Below are positions 53,323 to 61,221 of a DNA stretch of 64,000 bases, piece by piece (the first letter of the stretch is position 1; every line of letters starts with the position of its first letter). Under the pieces are notes generated by a model that was not told the DNA's origin, searched no databases, and saw nothing but the letters and a program-made list of their open reading frames with translations. The DNA lies in IMG/VR virus record IMGVR_UViG_3300032087_003621, positions 62,001 to 126,000 of that record; one strand, 5' to 3'. The position numbers were made by a program, and so were the translations under genes. Source of the DNA: a virus.

Positions 53323-54348
53323 TTGACAAATTACCTTGCGTTTATAACATCAATCACGCTTGCGGTGATTGCGGCATTCTTTTCGATTATAGGTTTGTCC
53401 ACGATATTTTCTGGTGCGTTCTGGTCAGTAGTGATTATGGCCAGTGCACTCGAAGTGGGTAAACTTGTAACGGCCGCATGGTTACATCTTGAGTGGAAAC
53501 GAATCAGTATTCCAATCAAATCGTATCTAACTCTCGCTGTGGTGGTGTTAATGTTTATCACCAGTATGGGTATTTTTGGTTATCTTTCTAGGGCACATTT
53601 AGAACAGGAAACCAAGACATCTAATAATGATGTTAAACTAGAAAATGTACAAAGAAAATTGTCAGCAGAAACTCGTCGTTTAGATGCGATAGACAAACAA
53701 CTAGGTTCTTTAGATGCTGCGCTTGACGAGTATATCGAAAGGGGGTATATAACCAGAGGTTTAAAGGCAAGGGAAGAACAGAAAACAGAACGCACACAAT
53801 TAGAAGCTTCACGAGAAGAAATCTCCCAAACAATTGACAAACTACAAGAAGAAGAGTTAGAATTAAAGAGAGAAAATATTGCGTTTGAGTTAGAGATTGG
53901 TGCGATTAAATATATCGCAGAATTAATCTACGGCGACGAAGCACAGAACTACTATGACAAGGCTGTGAGAGGTGTTATTCTTTCGTTGGTGTTTGTCTTT
54001 GACCCACTCGCTGTGGTATTACTAATAGCAAGTACCAAAGCGATTGCGACCAGAAGAGAGGAAACACCTACGACTGTTAAAACAAAAGAGGTTTTGGTTT
54101 TAGACGATATTAAAGAAACGCCAGTAGAAACTATACAAGAAGAAACTGTGCAGGAAGTGTCGGTATCGGAACCACCACCCAAACCTAAATTTAATGCGAA
54201 ACAACTAAAAAGGCCCAAGTGGGTGAAAGATGCAATCGCTACTACTAGGGGTTATGTCACTAAGACTGGCGAACTACTTGATAGTCGTAAGATGACACAA
54301 GAACAAGCTGACTTAATTAATGAGATGTATGAAAAGAACAAAAAATGA
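53323..54348 (+). CDS. Membrane protein with periplasmic or cytoplasmic coiled coil, in the clamp-loader operon
   Basis: 341 residues; TTG start, because no ATG precedes the first membrane helix. Predicted helices at about 4-30, 31-55, 67-88 and 217-240. Residues ~93-195 form a long charged coiled coil. The C-terminal ~100 residues are soluble, with Thr/Glu/Pro-rich linker and a basic end segment (NAKQLKRPKWVKDAIATTRGYVTKTGELLDSRKMTQEQADLINEMYEKNKK). The motif VFDPLAVVLLIAS is seen in other phage membrane proteins. It lies between gp44 and gp62, and its stop overlaps gp62 (ATGA). Membrane tethering of the replisome is a speculation. Confidence 0.65.
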   Translation: MTNYLAFITSITLAVIAAFFSIIGLSTIFSGAFWSVVIMASALEVGKLVTAAWLHLEWKRISIPIKSYLTLAVVVLMFITSMGIFGYLSRAHLEQETKTSNNDVKLENVQRKLSAETRRLDAIDKQLGSLDAALDEYIERGYITRGLKAREEQKTERTQLEASREEISQTIDKLQEEELELKRENIAFELEIGAIKYIAELIYGDEAQNYYDKAVRGVILSLVFVFDPLAVVLLIASTKAIATRREETPTTVKTKEVLVLDDIKETPVETIQEETVQEVSVSEPPPKPKFNAKQLKRPKWVKDAIATTRGYVTKTGELLDSRKMTQEQADLINEMYEKNKK

Positions 54349-54722
54349 ATCCATTTGAATTTGTGAATAGTATTAACTATACTAAAGAAGATATTATGAT
54401 TGATGATGAAGCGGAGAAAGAATATCTACCGTTTATTGTAAATCGTCAACTTTCCTATTTCCAAGATACTGTAATGCTCTCGAATGAGATGAACAAGTAT
54501 CATCATATCGACAAAAAGTTACAATTTCATTTTTTACTAAATATAGTTAGAAAAAGGAAGCGCTTTACTAAATGGGGTAAACCTTCCGGTGTCGATGATT
54601 TGGAAGTTGTTAAAGAGTTTTATGGATACAGCAATGAAAAGGCTCGTTCTGCTATATCTCTTTTAACACCTGAACAAATTGAAATAATTAGAAATAAGGT
54701 GTATAAAGGTGGAAGAAAATAG
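54345..54722 (+). CDS. 62: Clamp-loader small subunit gp62
   Basis: 125 residues, shorter than T4 gp62 (187) but typical of marine T4-like phages. NPFEFVNSINYTKEDIM, EKEYLPFIVNRQLSYFQDTVMLSNEMNKYHHIDKKLQFHFLLNIVRKRKRFTKWGKP and VKEFYGYSNEKA are the family signature. It completes the gp44/gp62 loader. It overlaps the upstream membrane-protein gene by 4 nt and the regA start by 14 nt. Confidence 0.88.
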   Translation: MNPFEFVNSINYTKEDIMIDDEAEKEYLPFIVNRQLSYFQDTVMLSNEMNKYHHIDKKLQFHFLLNIVRKRKRFTKWGKPSGVDDLEVVKEFYGYSNEKARSAISLLTPEQIEIIRNKVYKGGRK

Positions 54723-55113
54723 TTTATGGAATCCTAACGACCTGTTAGAAATTATATTGAATGAACCCGATGACTTTTTAAAGATTCGTGAAACATTAAC
54801 CCGCATTGGCGTTGCCTCAAGAAAAGAACAAAAACTTTATCAGTCCTGTCACATTCTTCATAAACAGGGCCGGTATTTTATCGTTCACTTTAAAGAACTG
54901 TTCTTACTTGATGGTAAGAAGTCTAATCTAGAAGAAAACGATATCGCACGAAGAAACACGATTGCCACTTTACTTTCAGATTGGGGTTTGTTAAAATTAG
55001 ATAATCCTAAGAAAGCTGAAGTGTGTGCGCCGTTGCGACAAATTAAAATCATTTCCCATAGAGATAAAGAACAGTGGGAACTGTGTCCTAAGTACAATAT
55101 CGGTAATAAGTGA
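54709..55113 (+). CDS. regA: Translational repressor RegA
   Basis: 134 residues (T4 122), GTG start inside gp62. LLEIILNEPDDFLKIRETLTRIGVASRKEQKLYQSCHILHKQGRYFIVHFKELFLLDGK aligns closely with T4 RegA, and the end EQWELCPKYNIGNK matches its C-terminus. It binds the start region of early mRNAs and blocks ribosome binding. Likely targets here include gp45 and gp44. Confidence 0.93.
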   Translation: MEENSLWNPNDLLEIILNEPDDFLKIRETLTRIGVASRKEQKLYQSCHILHKQGRYFIVHFKELFLLDGKKSNLEENDIARRNTIATLLSDWGLLKLDNPKKAEVCAPLRQIKIISHRDKEQWELCPKYNIGNK

Positions 55114-55128
55114 ATTACATCATAGTAT

Positions 55129-55857
55129 ATGAAAATACTTTTAACTGGTTCTAGTGGTTTTATAGGTAGAAACTTTTTTAAACAATATATTGGAAAGTAT
55201 GAGTTTCTTTGTTTAGACATTAAAGAAGATATTAACGACGATATTCGTAATCATGTTTATGACCCAACAGTTGATGCCGTTGTACATCTTGGAGCATATG
55301 CTGGCGTAAGGCGTTCTCATCAGATTCCTGAAGAGTTCTGGTCCATGAACGTCGAAGGTACACGCCGAATCTTTAATGAGTATTATGGTAAACCAATTAT
55401 CTGGGCATCATCCTCAAGTATCTACGAGTGGTGGTTATCTCCGTATGCTACAACCAAAAAGGTCTGCGAAGAGATTGCCCCTAATGGAACACTTGGTCTA
55501 AGATTTCATACGGTATATGGTGAAGATTCTCGTCCTGATATGTTATACGATAAATTGAAGAGAAGAGATGTAGAGTATATCACTAATCACACACGTGATT
55601 GGACTCACGTTTACGATGTGTGTTCTGCGATTGACCTTTGTATCGAAAACTTCGATAAATTGAGTTGGCATAAAGCAATTGATGTTGGTAATGGCAATCC
55701 CCATACCGTAAAAGAACTTGCTGACCATTTGTGGCCAGACAATAACCTTCCTGTTCGTGAAGTAACGGGAGAACGAGAAAACACTTGCGCTGACCCCACA
55801 ATTTTGTCCCAATATGGTTGGGAACCTGAACATGATGTATTAGAGGATATTAAATAA
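55129..55857 (+). CDS. NAD-dependent sugar epimerase/dehydratase (extended SDR)
   Basis: 242 residues. Rossmann motif TGSSGFIGRNF (~6-16), VVHLGAYAGVRRS, WASSSSIY and the catalytic Tyr-x3-Lys in SPYATTKKVCEE. A substrate-binding HTVYGEDSRPDM loop and a DWTHVYDVCSAI segment follow. It is short for the family (usually 300+), so the substrate domain is reduced. It probably acts on a nucleotide-sugar, changing host glycan or phage glycosylation. The stop overlaps the next ATG. Confidence 0.85.
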   Translation: MKILLTGSSGFIGRNFFKQYIGKYEFLCLDIKEDINDDIRNHVYDPTVDAVVHLGAYAGVRRSHQIPEEFWSMNVEGTRRIFNEYYGKPIIWASSSSIYEWWLSPYATTKKVCEEIAPNGTLGLRFHTVYGEDSRPDMLYDKLKRRDVEYITNHTRDWTHVYDVCSAIDLCIENFDKLSWHKAIDVGNGNPHTVKELADHLWPDNNLPVREVTGERENTCADPTILSQYGWEPEHDVLEDIK

Positions 55858-56063
55858 TGATTATTTCTAGTTATGAACAAGTGGAAAAAGATGTGAGAAC
55901 GTGGATTAATAACATGAACGATCCAAATATGACTGGGTTTGTTAATTGGCCACAGAAACAAAAGTTGTATCGTCTTCGTAAATTTATTGACGAAGCATTA
56001 ACCGACGCACCAACATTCGCTGGTGAAAAAGAGTGGTTAATTGAAGAAAATATGGAGATTTAA
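55857..56063 (+). CDS. Small conserved-type hypothetical protein
   Basis: 68 residues: IISSYEQVEKDVRTWINNMNDPNMTGFVNWPQKQKLYRLRKFIDEALTDAPTFAGEKEWLIEENMEI. All-helical, with an NWPQKQKLYRLR motif that I associate with small proteins in marine T4-like phage replication regions. It overlaps the epimerase stop by 1 nt and precedes the methyltransferase by 3 nt. Function unknown. Confidence 0.65.
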   Translation: MIISSYEQVEKDVRTWINNMNDPNMTGFVNWPQKQKLYRLRKFIDEALTDAPTFAGEKEWLIEENMEI

Positions 56064-56066
56064 GTT

Positions 56067-56753
56067 ATGTCGAACGAACCCAGTGATTTTAAAAAAACCG
56101 CACAATTCGAAGGTTTATATATTCCGTGGAGAGAATCTAGAATTAAAAAAATAGTTTCTGTCATGGGTGAAAATTTTTTTCATGAGGCTACCGGACTTGA
56201 ACTTGGTTGTGGATACGGTCATACAGGAAAAGAACTTATTGAAAGGTTTAGTTGTGATATTACTTTCACTGACGGAAATGAAATTCATAGAGAGGGGTTT
56301 TCGAAAATAAATCCAGACAGAGAACTAATGTTGTTAGACCAAGACAATCCTTGGAACCTTGAAAAAAAGTTTGATTTTATCATTCATTGGGGCGTATTGT
56401 ACCATTTAGATAATTGGCAACAAGACCTTGAATGTGCTTTAACACATACTAATGTTATGTTTTTAGAAACGGAGGTTTGTGATAGTTTAGACCCAGATTT
56501 TGAAATTAAAGTTCAAGAACCTAAAGCTGTCAACGACCAAGCGGTTAATGGTAAAGGAACAAAACCATCTCCAGCTTTTGTTGAAAAAATATTAAATAAA
56601 AACGGGTGTAAGTGGACTCGTTATGATGACAAGGACCTTAATGCTACCATGTCAAATAACCCCAATAAAGGACATAGATACGATTGGGTTGTTAAAAATG
56701 ATAAAAGATGGGAACACGGCCTCAGAAGGTTTTGGATAATTGATAATCGATAA
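56067..56753 (+). CDS. Class I SAM-dependent methyltransferase
   Basis: 228 residues. SAM-binding motif I GLELGCGYGHTGKEL (~43-57), an acidic residue at the end of strand 2 (FTDGNEIH), and motif IV region FDFIIHWGVLYHLDNWQQDLECAL. The GVLYHL... pattern is common in methyltransferases acting on sugars, small molecules or wobble uridines. With the adjacent epimerase, a sugar O-methyltransferase is plausible, but the substrate cannot be read from sequence. It is followed by the hsp20 promoter. Confidence 0.82.
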   Translation: MSNEPSDFKKTAQFEGLYIPWRESRIKKIVSVMGENFFHEATGLELGCGYGHTGKELIERFSCDITFTDGNEIHREGFSKINPDRELMLLDQDNPWNLEKKFDFIIHWGVLYHLDNWQQDLECALTHTNVMFLETEVCDSLDPDFEIKVQEPKAVNDQAVNGKGTKPSPAFVEKILNKNGCKWTRYDDKDLNATMSNNPNKGHRYDWVVKNDKRWEHGLRRFWIIDNR

Positions 56754-56765
56754 AAAAGAAAATAG

Positions 56766-56794
56766 TTGACATTTAAAAACAAAAGTGTTATATA
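56766..56794 (+). promoter_or_regulatory. Strong sigma70 promoter for hsp20
   Basis: Perfect -35 TTGACA (56766-56771), 17-bp spacer, -10 TATATA (56789-56794) with extended TGT. It is followed by TATATATTAAC, shared with the promoter at 50952. The leader to the hsp20 ATG is about 60 nt. Confidence 0.82.
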
Positions 56795-56802
56795 TATTAA
56801 CG

Positions 56803-56825
56803 ACTACGCGGAATGGTCCGGTAGT
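56803..56825 (+). promoter_or_regulatory. 5' leader hairpin of hsp20 mRNA
   Basis: ACTAC-G-CGG pairs with CCG-GTAGT: 8 bp with one bulged G and loop AATGGT, right at the predicted 5' end of the transcript. It may protect the mRNA from decay or regulate translation; the ribosome site AAGGAG lies outside it. Confidence 0.55.
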
Positions 56826-56861
56826 TAGACAACAATCTCGCTTAAAGATAAGGAGACCGTT

Positions 56862-57290
56862 ATGGTTAATACACGAAGCAAAGTGTTTTCGTTCCCACAT
56901 TCTCGTTTCATTGGTTTCGACCATGTATGGGACGAGGTAGAAAGACTAACCGCCATTGGCGCAAATGAGAAGGGTTTTCCCCGTCACAATATTGTAAAAT
57001 ATAGTGAGACGGAATACGCCATCGAACTTGCACTGGGTGGTTACGAAAGAGCTGATTTAGAAATTGAGGCAAAGCCTGGAGTTCTAATCATCAAGGGTAA
57101 CCCAAAAGAAGAAGAAGGTAAGACGTATCTTCATAAAGGGATTACCACCAAGAAATTCGTGGAAACATTTAGACTCGCTGACCATGTTGTCGTTGATGGA
57201 GCTGGATTCGTCAACGGTTTACTAGTCATTAAATTGAGAGTTGAACTGCCCGAAGAACAGCGTCCGAGAAAGATCGAAATCAAAATCTAA
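56862..57290 (+). CDS. hsp20: Small heat shock protein Hsp20 (alpha-crystallin type)
   Basis: 142 residues with AAGGAG 6 nt before ATG. N-terminus SRFIGFDHVWDEVERL; alpha-crystallin domain FPRHNIVKYSETEYAIELALGGYERADLEIEAKPGVLIIKG...YLHKGITTKKFVETFRLADHVVVDGAGFVNGLLVIKLRVELPEEQRPRKIEI. An IEI motif at the C-terminus fits the I-x-I rule for oligomer assembly. An ATP-independent holdase in the host cytoplasm, often found in marine T4-like phages. It heads a short operon of its own. Confidence 0.93.
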   Translation: MVNTRSKVFSFPHSRFIGFDHVWDEVERLTAIGANEKGFPRHNIVKYSETEYAIELALGGYERADLEIEAKPGVLIIKGNPKEEEGKTYLHKGITTKKFVETFRLADHVVVDGAGFVNGLLVIKLRVELPEEQRPRKIEIKI

Positions 57291-57308
57291 TCTCATAAGG
57301 ACGTTAAA

Positions 57309-57542
57309 ATGAAAAAAGAAATCATGACCGCATGTAGCGGTGTTATTTTCGCAGCATCACTTGTTGCTCAACCTGTACAAGCAGACGAACAAGACTATGT
57401 TGCCAAGGCAACCGAAGATGGTAAGTTTTGTGCACGAGTAGAAGTTCGTGGACCTGCTGGTCTTACTGTTAAAAAAATGAAGTGTCGAACCATTGAACAA
57501 TGGGAAGCCGCTGGTTATAAGGTATCTGCAAAGGAGGAGTAA
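57309..57542 (+). CDS. Small secreted/periplasmic protein
   Basis: 77 residues with an N-terminal signal peptide: basic MKKEIM, hydrophobic TACSGVIFAASLVAQ, likely cut after PVQA, leaving ~51 residues. Two cysteines remain in the mature part (FCARVEVRG and KMKCRTIEQWEAAGY), well placed for a disulfide in the periplasm. The CRTxxQWExxG ending resembles small proteins of Alphaproteobacteria, by eye only. Co-transcribed with hsp20. Function unknown; an envelope or exclusion role is possible. Confidence 0.7.
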   Translation: MKKEIMTACSGVIFAASLVAQPVQADEQDYVAKATEDGKFCARVEVRGPAGLTVKKMKCRTIEQWEAAGYKVSAKEE

Positions 57543-57640
57543 TGAAAGTTTTATGTAGCGAAGAAGCGCAAGCGGTTTACATGCTTGCTACTGCATTATT
57601 AGTTGCGCCAGCAATGATTGTGTTGACGGTGATATCATGA
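57542..57640 (+). CDS. Tiny membrane peptide 1
   Basis: 32 residues, coupled to the secreted protein by TAATG, with AAGGAGG only 5 nt upstream, a strong ribosome site. MKVLCSEEAQAVYMLATALLVAPAMIVLTVIS contains one hydrophobic helix. A single-span membrane peptide is predicted. Its stop overlaps the next ORF. Confidence 0.55.
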   Translation: MKVLCSEEAQAVYMLATALLVAPAMIVLTVIS

Positions 57641-57762
57641 TTATCAAAATCAGGAATTACACGTTAGCAGCAATTGTTGTAGGTGGCTGTATACTAGGAT
57701 TTATGGGTCCAATTATGTACCCTGAGTTGATGGTAAACGCTACTTATATGCCAATGATTTAA
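57637..57762 (+). CDS. Tiny membrane peptide 2
   Basis: 41 residues beginning in an ATGA overlap with peptide 1. IIKIRNYTLAAIVVGGCILGFMGPIMYPEL gives a basic N-terminus, one transmembrane helix and a short tail. Translational coupling to peptide 1 and the secreted protein supports expression. Function unknown. Confidence 0.52.
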   Translation: MIIKIRNYTLAAIVVGGCILGFMGPIMYPELMVNATYMPMI

Positions 57763-57763
57763 T

Positions 57764-57807
57764 GTGGTAGGGTTTCCGTGGCGTTCCTCCCAAAAACGCC
57801 ACACCAC
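57764..57807 (+). promoter_or_regulatory. Hairpin between the hsp20 operon and gp43 promoter
   Basis: Perfect 8-bp stem GTGGCGTT / AACGCCAC (57778-57785 with 57795-57802) plus an outer GTGGT/ACCAC stem (57764-57768 with 57803-57807). No T-run follows, so it is not a standard terminator. It could slow transcription, stabilise the upstream mRNA or serve as a protein site next to the gp43 -35. Confidence 0.5.
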
Positions 57808-57809
57808 CC

Positions 57810-57838
57810 TTGACTTCCTATAAATTTTATCATATAAT
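57810..57838 (+). promoter_or_regulatory. Sigma70 promoter for gp43, apparently leaderless
   Basis: -35 TTGACT (57810-57815), 17-bp spacer, perfect -10 TATAAT (57833-57838). The gp43 ATG begins 6 nt after the -10, where transcription should start, and no Shine-Dalgarno is visible. Confidence 0.8.
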
Positions 57839-57844
57839 GGGTCT

Positions 57845-60274
57845 ATGAATTTTTATACATCAGTCTCAAAATACGGCAACAACCTTCTCTATCGTGGTTT
57901 CAAAAACGGTCAGCGGGTTCAAGAAAAAATAAAATTTAAACCTGTACTCTTCGTACAATCCCCCAAAGCAACCGACAAATACAAAACCCTAGACGGACAT
58001 AAAGTTTCTCCGATTGAATTCGATTCGATGCAGGATGCACGTGAATTCGAACAACGGTATAAGAATGTACCGAACTTCGCCGTCTATGGTCAGACAAACT
58101 TCGTCACTCAGTTTATCGCAAACAAATTCCCGAACGAAGTTAAGTTCGATAGGGATATGGTAAACGTTTGTACAATTGATATCGAGGTGGCATCAGACGA
58201 GGGATTCCCAGCTCCCGATGAGGCAAAACATCCTGTCATTTCTATCACAGTCAAAAACAATCAGGACAGTACCTATTATGTTTTTGGATTGTATGACTAT
58301 GATGAAACTTTATCTGAAAAAAATGTTAAATATTTTAAGTGTACTGATGAACCGGCACTTCTACAATCCTTCTTAGGTTGGTGGAAAGGTAACTGCCCTG
58401 ATATCGTAACGGGTTGGAACACCAAGTTGTTTGATATACCATATCTGGTCAATCGAATGATGAATCTGTTCACCACAAACGAATATCTAGAAATGTCGCC
58501 GTGGAAGTTGGTACGCAAAAGAATGATTCCGACACTGGGTGGTCGAGAACAAATCTCGTATGACCTTGATGGTATCGTTCAGCTAGACTACTTCGACCTG
58601 TTTAAAAAATTCACGTGGAATACATATGGACAACAAGAATCTTATAAACTTGACCACATCGCAAATGTCGTACTGGGTGAACGAAAACTTTCTTATGATG
58701 AGTATGGTTCTCTGCACTCATTATATAAACACGATTTTCAGAAGTTTATCGACTATAACATAAAAGACGTTGAACTGGTTGACCGACTCGAAGAGAAGTT
58801 GGGTATCATCACTCTGGTGATGACGATGGCATATGGCGCGAAAACAAATCTTGGTGATGCGTTGGGTACCACAGCTATCTGGGATGCAATCATCTATAAC
58901 GAGTTGATTGCTGAGGGTAAGGTCATTCCACCCAAACCACCCGTTGCAGAAGTCAATAATAAAATTGCTGGTGGTTTTGTGAAAGACCCCGAAGTGGGTG
59001 CTCACGATTGGGTCTGTTCGTTTGACCTGAACTCTCTGTATCCTAACATTATTGTTCAATACAATATGTCCCCCGAAACTCTTAGTGACGATGGTGTGTG
59101 TGAGGCTGCGAACGGAACACGATACTCTAATAAGTTTGAAGGTATTGTACCCAAAGTTATTCGTAAGTTTTATGACCGTCGAGTTGGTATTAAGAAAGAG
59201 ATGTTGGAGGCGAAACAAGAATACGAAAAGAATCCTTCCAAGAAACTTGCGATAAAGATTGATACTCTTGACACTGAACAGACGGGTATCAAGATTCTAA
59301 TGAACTCTCTCTATGGTGCTCTCGCAAACAAATGGTTTCGTTACTTTGACCATCGACTTGCTGAGGGTGTCACATTGTCCGGCCAGCGTGCGATACGTTG
59401 CGCTGAGAAGGCGGTAAACGATGAGATGCAGGAATTACTAGGGACAAAAGATGATTATGTGATTGCGATTGATACTGACTCTGTTTATATCAATATGTCT
59501 CAGTTGGTGAAACAACACAACCCAGCGAACCCCGTTAACTTCCTCGACAAGGTGTGCGAACATTTTGAAAACGTAATTGAGAAGGCGTATGACAACCTCG
59601 CAAAAGAAACCAATGCGTATGTCAATCGTATGGTGATGAAGCGTGAGGTGATTGCTGACCGTGGTATCTGGATGGCAAAGAAACGATACATTCTCAACGT
59701 ACACGATAGTGAGGGTGTTCGGTTTGCGGAACCCAAACTCAAGATGATGGGTATCGAGGCCGTCAAGTCATCGACGCCCCAGATTGTTCGTGAACGTTTC
59801 AAGGATTTGTTCTCCATCATCGTAACTGGGACCGAAGAAGAAACTCAAGAATTTATTCGAAAGTTTCGCCAAGAGTTTTCATCACTCCCACCCGAAGATG
59901 TGGCCTTTCCACGTGGTGTAAGTGAGTTGCGTAAGTGGGAAGACAAGACTACCATCTATGGTAAGGGTACACCCATTCACGTTCGGGGTGCGCTTCTATA
60001 TAATCATTACATTCGGTTCGAGGGTCTTCAGAACAAATACGAAAAGATTCAGGACGGGGAGAAAATCAAATTCATTTATCTGCGAGTCCCCAACAAAATC
60101 AAAGAAAACATTATTTCCTTCTCTGGTCAATTTCCTAAAGAACTGGGGTTGACATCATCCGTTGATTATGATAAGATGTTTGCTAAAACATTCCTTGACC
60201 CACTGGAACCGATTCTTTCGGCTGTGGGTTGGGAAGCAGAACCAAAGGCAACACTTGAGGATTTCTTTGGATAA
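57845..60274 (+). CDS. 43: DNA polymerase gp43 (family B)
   Basis: 809 residues (T4 898). N-terminal [19 protein letters not shown] as in the family. Exonuclease Exo I TIDIEVAS (Asp112, Glu114) and Exo [12 protein letters not shown]. Polymerase motif [17 protein letters not shown] (~392-407), motif [17 protein letters not shown] (~481-496), motif [10 protein letters not shown] (~540-548). The C-terminal KATLEDFFG is a sliding-clamp-binding peptide. Replicative polymerase with proofreading. Its stop codon overlaps the next ATG by 1 nt. Confidence 0.97.
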   Translation: MNFYTSVSKYGNNLLYRGFKNGQRVQEKIKFKPVLFVQSPKATDKYKTLDGHKVSPIEFDSMQDAREFEQRYKNVPNFAVYGQTNFVTQFIANKFPNEVKFDRDMVNVCTIDIEVASDEGFPAPDEAKHPVISITVKNNQDSTYYVFGLYDYDETLSEKNVKYFKCTDEPALLQSFLGWWKGNCPDIVTGWNTKLFDIPYLVNRMMNLFTTNEYLEMSPWKLVRKRMIPTLGGREQISYDLDGIVQLDYFDLFKKFTWNTYGQQESYKLDHIANVVLGERKLSYDEYGSLHSLYKHDFQKFIDYNIKDVELVDRLEEKLGIITLVMTMAYGAKTNLGDALGTTAIWDAIIYNELIAEGKVIPPKPPVAEVNNKIAGGFVKDPEVGAHDWVCSFDLNSLYPNIIVQYNMSPETLSDDGVCEAANGTRYSNKFEGIVPKVIRKFYDRRVGIKKEMLEAKQEYEKNPSKKLAIKIDTLDTEQTGIKILMNSLYGALANKWFRYFDHRLAEGVTLSGQRAIRCAEKAVNDEMQELLGTKDDYVIAIDTDSVYINMSQLVKQHNPANPVNFLDKVCEHFENVIEKAYDNLAKETNAYVNRMVMKREVIADRGIWMAKKRYILNVHDSEGVRFAEPKLKMMGIEAVKSSTPQIVRERFKDLFSIIVTGTEEETQEFIRKFRQEFSSLPPEDVAFPRGVSELRKWEDKTTIYGKGTPIHVRGALLYNHYIRFEGLQNKYEKIQDGEKIKFIYLRVPNKIKENIISFSGQFPKELGLTSSVDYDKMFAKTFLDPLEPILSAVGWEAEPKATLEDFFG

Positions 60275-61215
60275 TGTACTCACTCACAATGTTTCAAAAT
60301 CAGTTCGATAACAAAACCCATAGGACTATGGAGTTTACCACGTGGGCAAAATTCGAATCATTACTAAAAGGTTTATCAGTTAAAGAAGGTCAGAAAGGTG
60401 GAAACAATTCTTCTCCTCTTATTACTCCTGCTCATTATCTTCCCAACACTACGAGGTCTAATAAAAATGTTGATTATTGGGGTGGTTGGGCTGCTGTTGA
60501 TGTGGACGATTTCTTTTCTTCTGATAGCGTACTTCCTGTCGATTTAGTTCCGTCTCTACAGGATATTTGCGGTCAGTATCATTTCGTATGTTACTCTACC
60601 GCAAGCAGCACACCAAACTACCCTAAGTTTCGATTGGTGTTTCCGTTAGTTGATATTGTATACGCTGATGACATACCACATTTCTGGCACGCTCTGAATA
60701 AAGAACTGCAAGACATTGGTGACAAACAAACAAAAGATTTGTCACGAATGTATTATGTTCCGGCACAATATCCGGACGCATTTAATTTCTTCTTTATCAA
60801 TGCGGGTCAACACGTTCATCCTAAGACCCTGATGGACAAGTGGACCTTTGAGGCCCCGAAGGGTAAAAACTTTCTAGATAAGTTGCCTGAGAAACTTCGA
60901 GATGAAGTGATTAAGTATCGAAAAGAACAGGCACAGAACACAGAAATCACGTGGGTGTCATATAAAGACTGTCCATTCTTTCCGAAGAAACTAGGACAAG
61001 AATATATGTTACTCAGTGGCACAGGATGGTATCACAAAATGTATCAGATTATGGTGGCGATTGCTGGTAACGCCGTTAAGTCTGAATATCCCATCACACC
61101 AAAACAGATTGCAGACCTATGTCGAGAATTTGACAAAGACACTGGAAACTGGTATGATAATAGACCATTGGAAGTTGAAGCTAACAGCGCAATAGAATAC
61201 GTTTATAGGAATTAA
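60274..61215 (+). CDS. Primase-polymerase-like (AEP-fold) protein
   Basis: 313 residues. Residues ~65-165 fit the archaeo-eukaryotic primase (PrimPol/VirE-like) pattern: WAAVDVDD with acidic DxD (76-78), FVCYSTASSTPNYPKFRLVFPL (104-125; the STxSS and KxR elements), and KQTKDLSRMYYVPAQYP (151-167), where Asp/Arg complete a site. The C-terminal part, residues ~195-313, is helical. It sits between gp43 and uvsX. Whether it primes, binds nucleotides or is inactive cannot be told; a T4-type DnaG-like gp61 is not in this window. Confidence 0.6.
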   Translation: MYSLTMFQNQFDNKTHRTMEFTTWAKFESLLKGLSVKEGQKGGNNSSPLITPAHYLPNTTRSNKNVDYWGGWAAVDVDDFFSSDSVLPVDLVPSLQDICGQYHFVCYSTASSTPNYPKFRLVFPLVDIVYADDIPHFWHALNKELQDIGDKQTKDLSRMYYVPAQYPDAFNFFFINAGQHVHPKTLMDKWTFEAPKGKNFLDKLPEKLRDEVIKYRKEQAQNTEITWVSYKDCPFFPKKLGQEYMLLSGTGWYHKMYQIMVAIAGNAVKSEYPITPKQIADLCREFDKDTGNWYDNRPLEVEANSAIEYVYRN

Positions 61216-61221
61216 AAATAT

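Noticed and set aside
58721-59218. 165-codon minus-strand ORF under gp43
   Set aside because: It lies across the conserved polymerase core and has no independent support.
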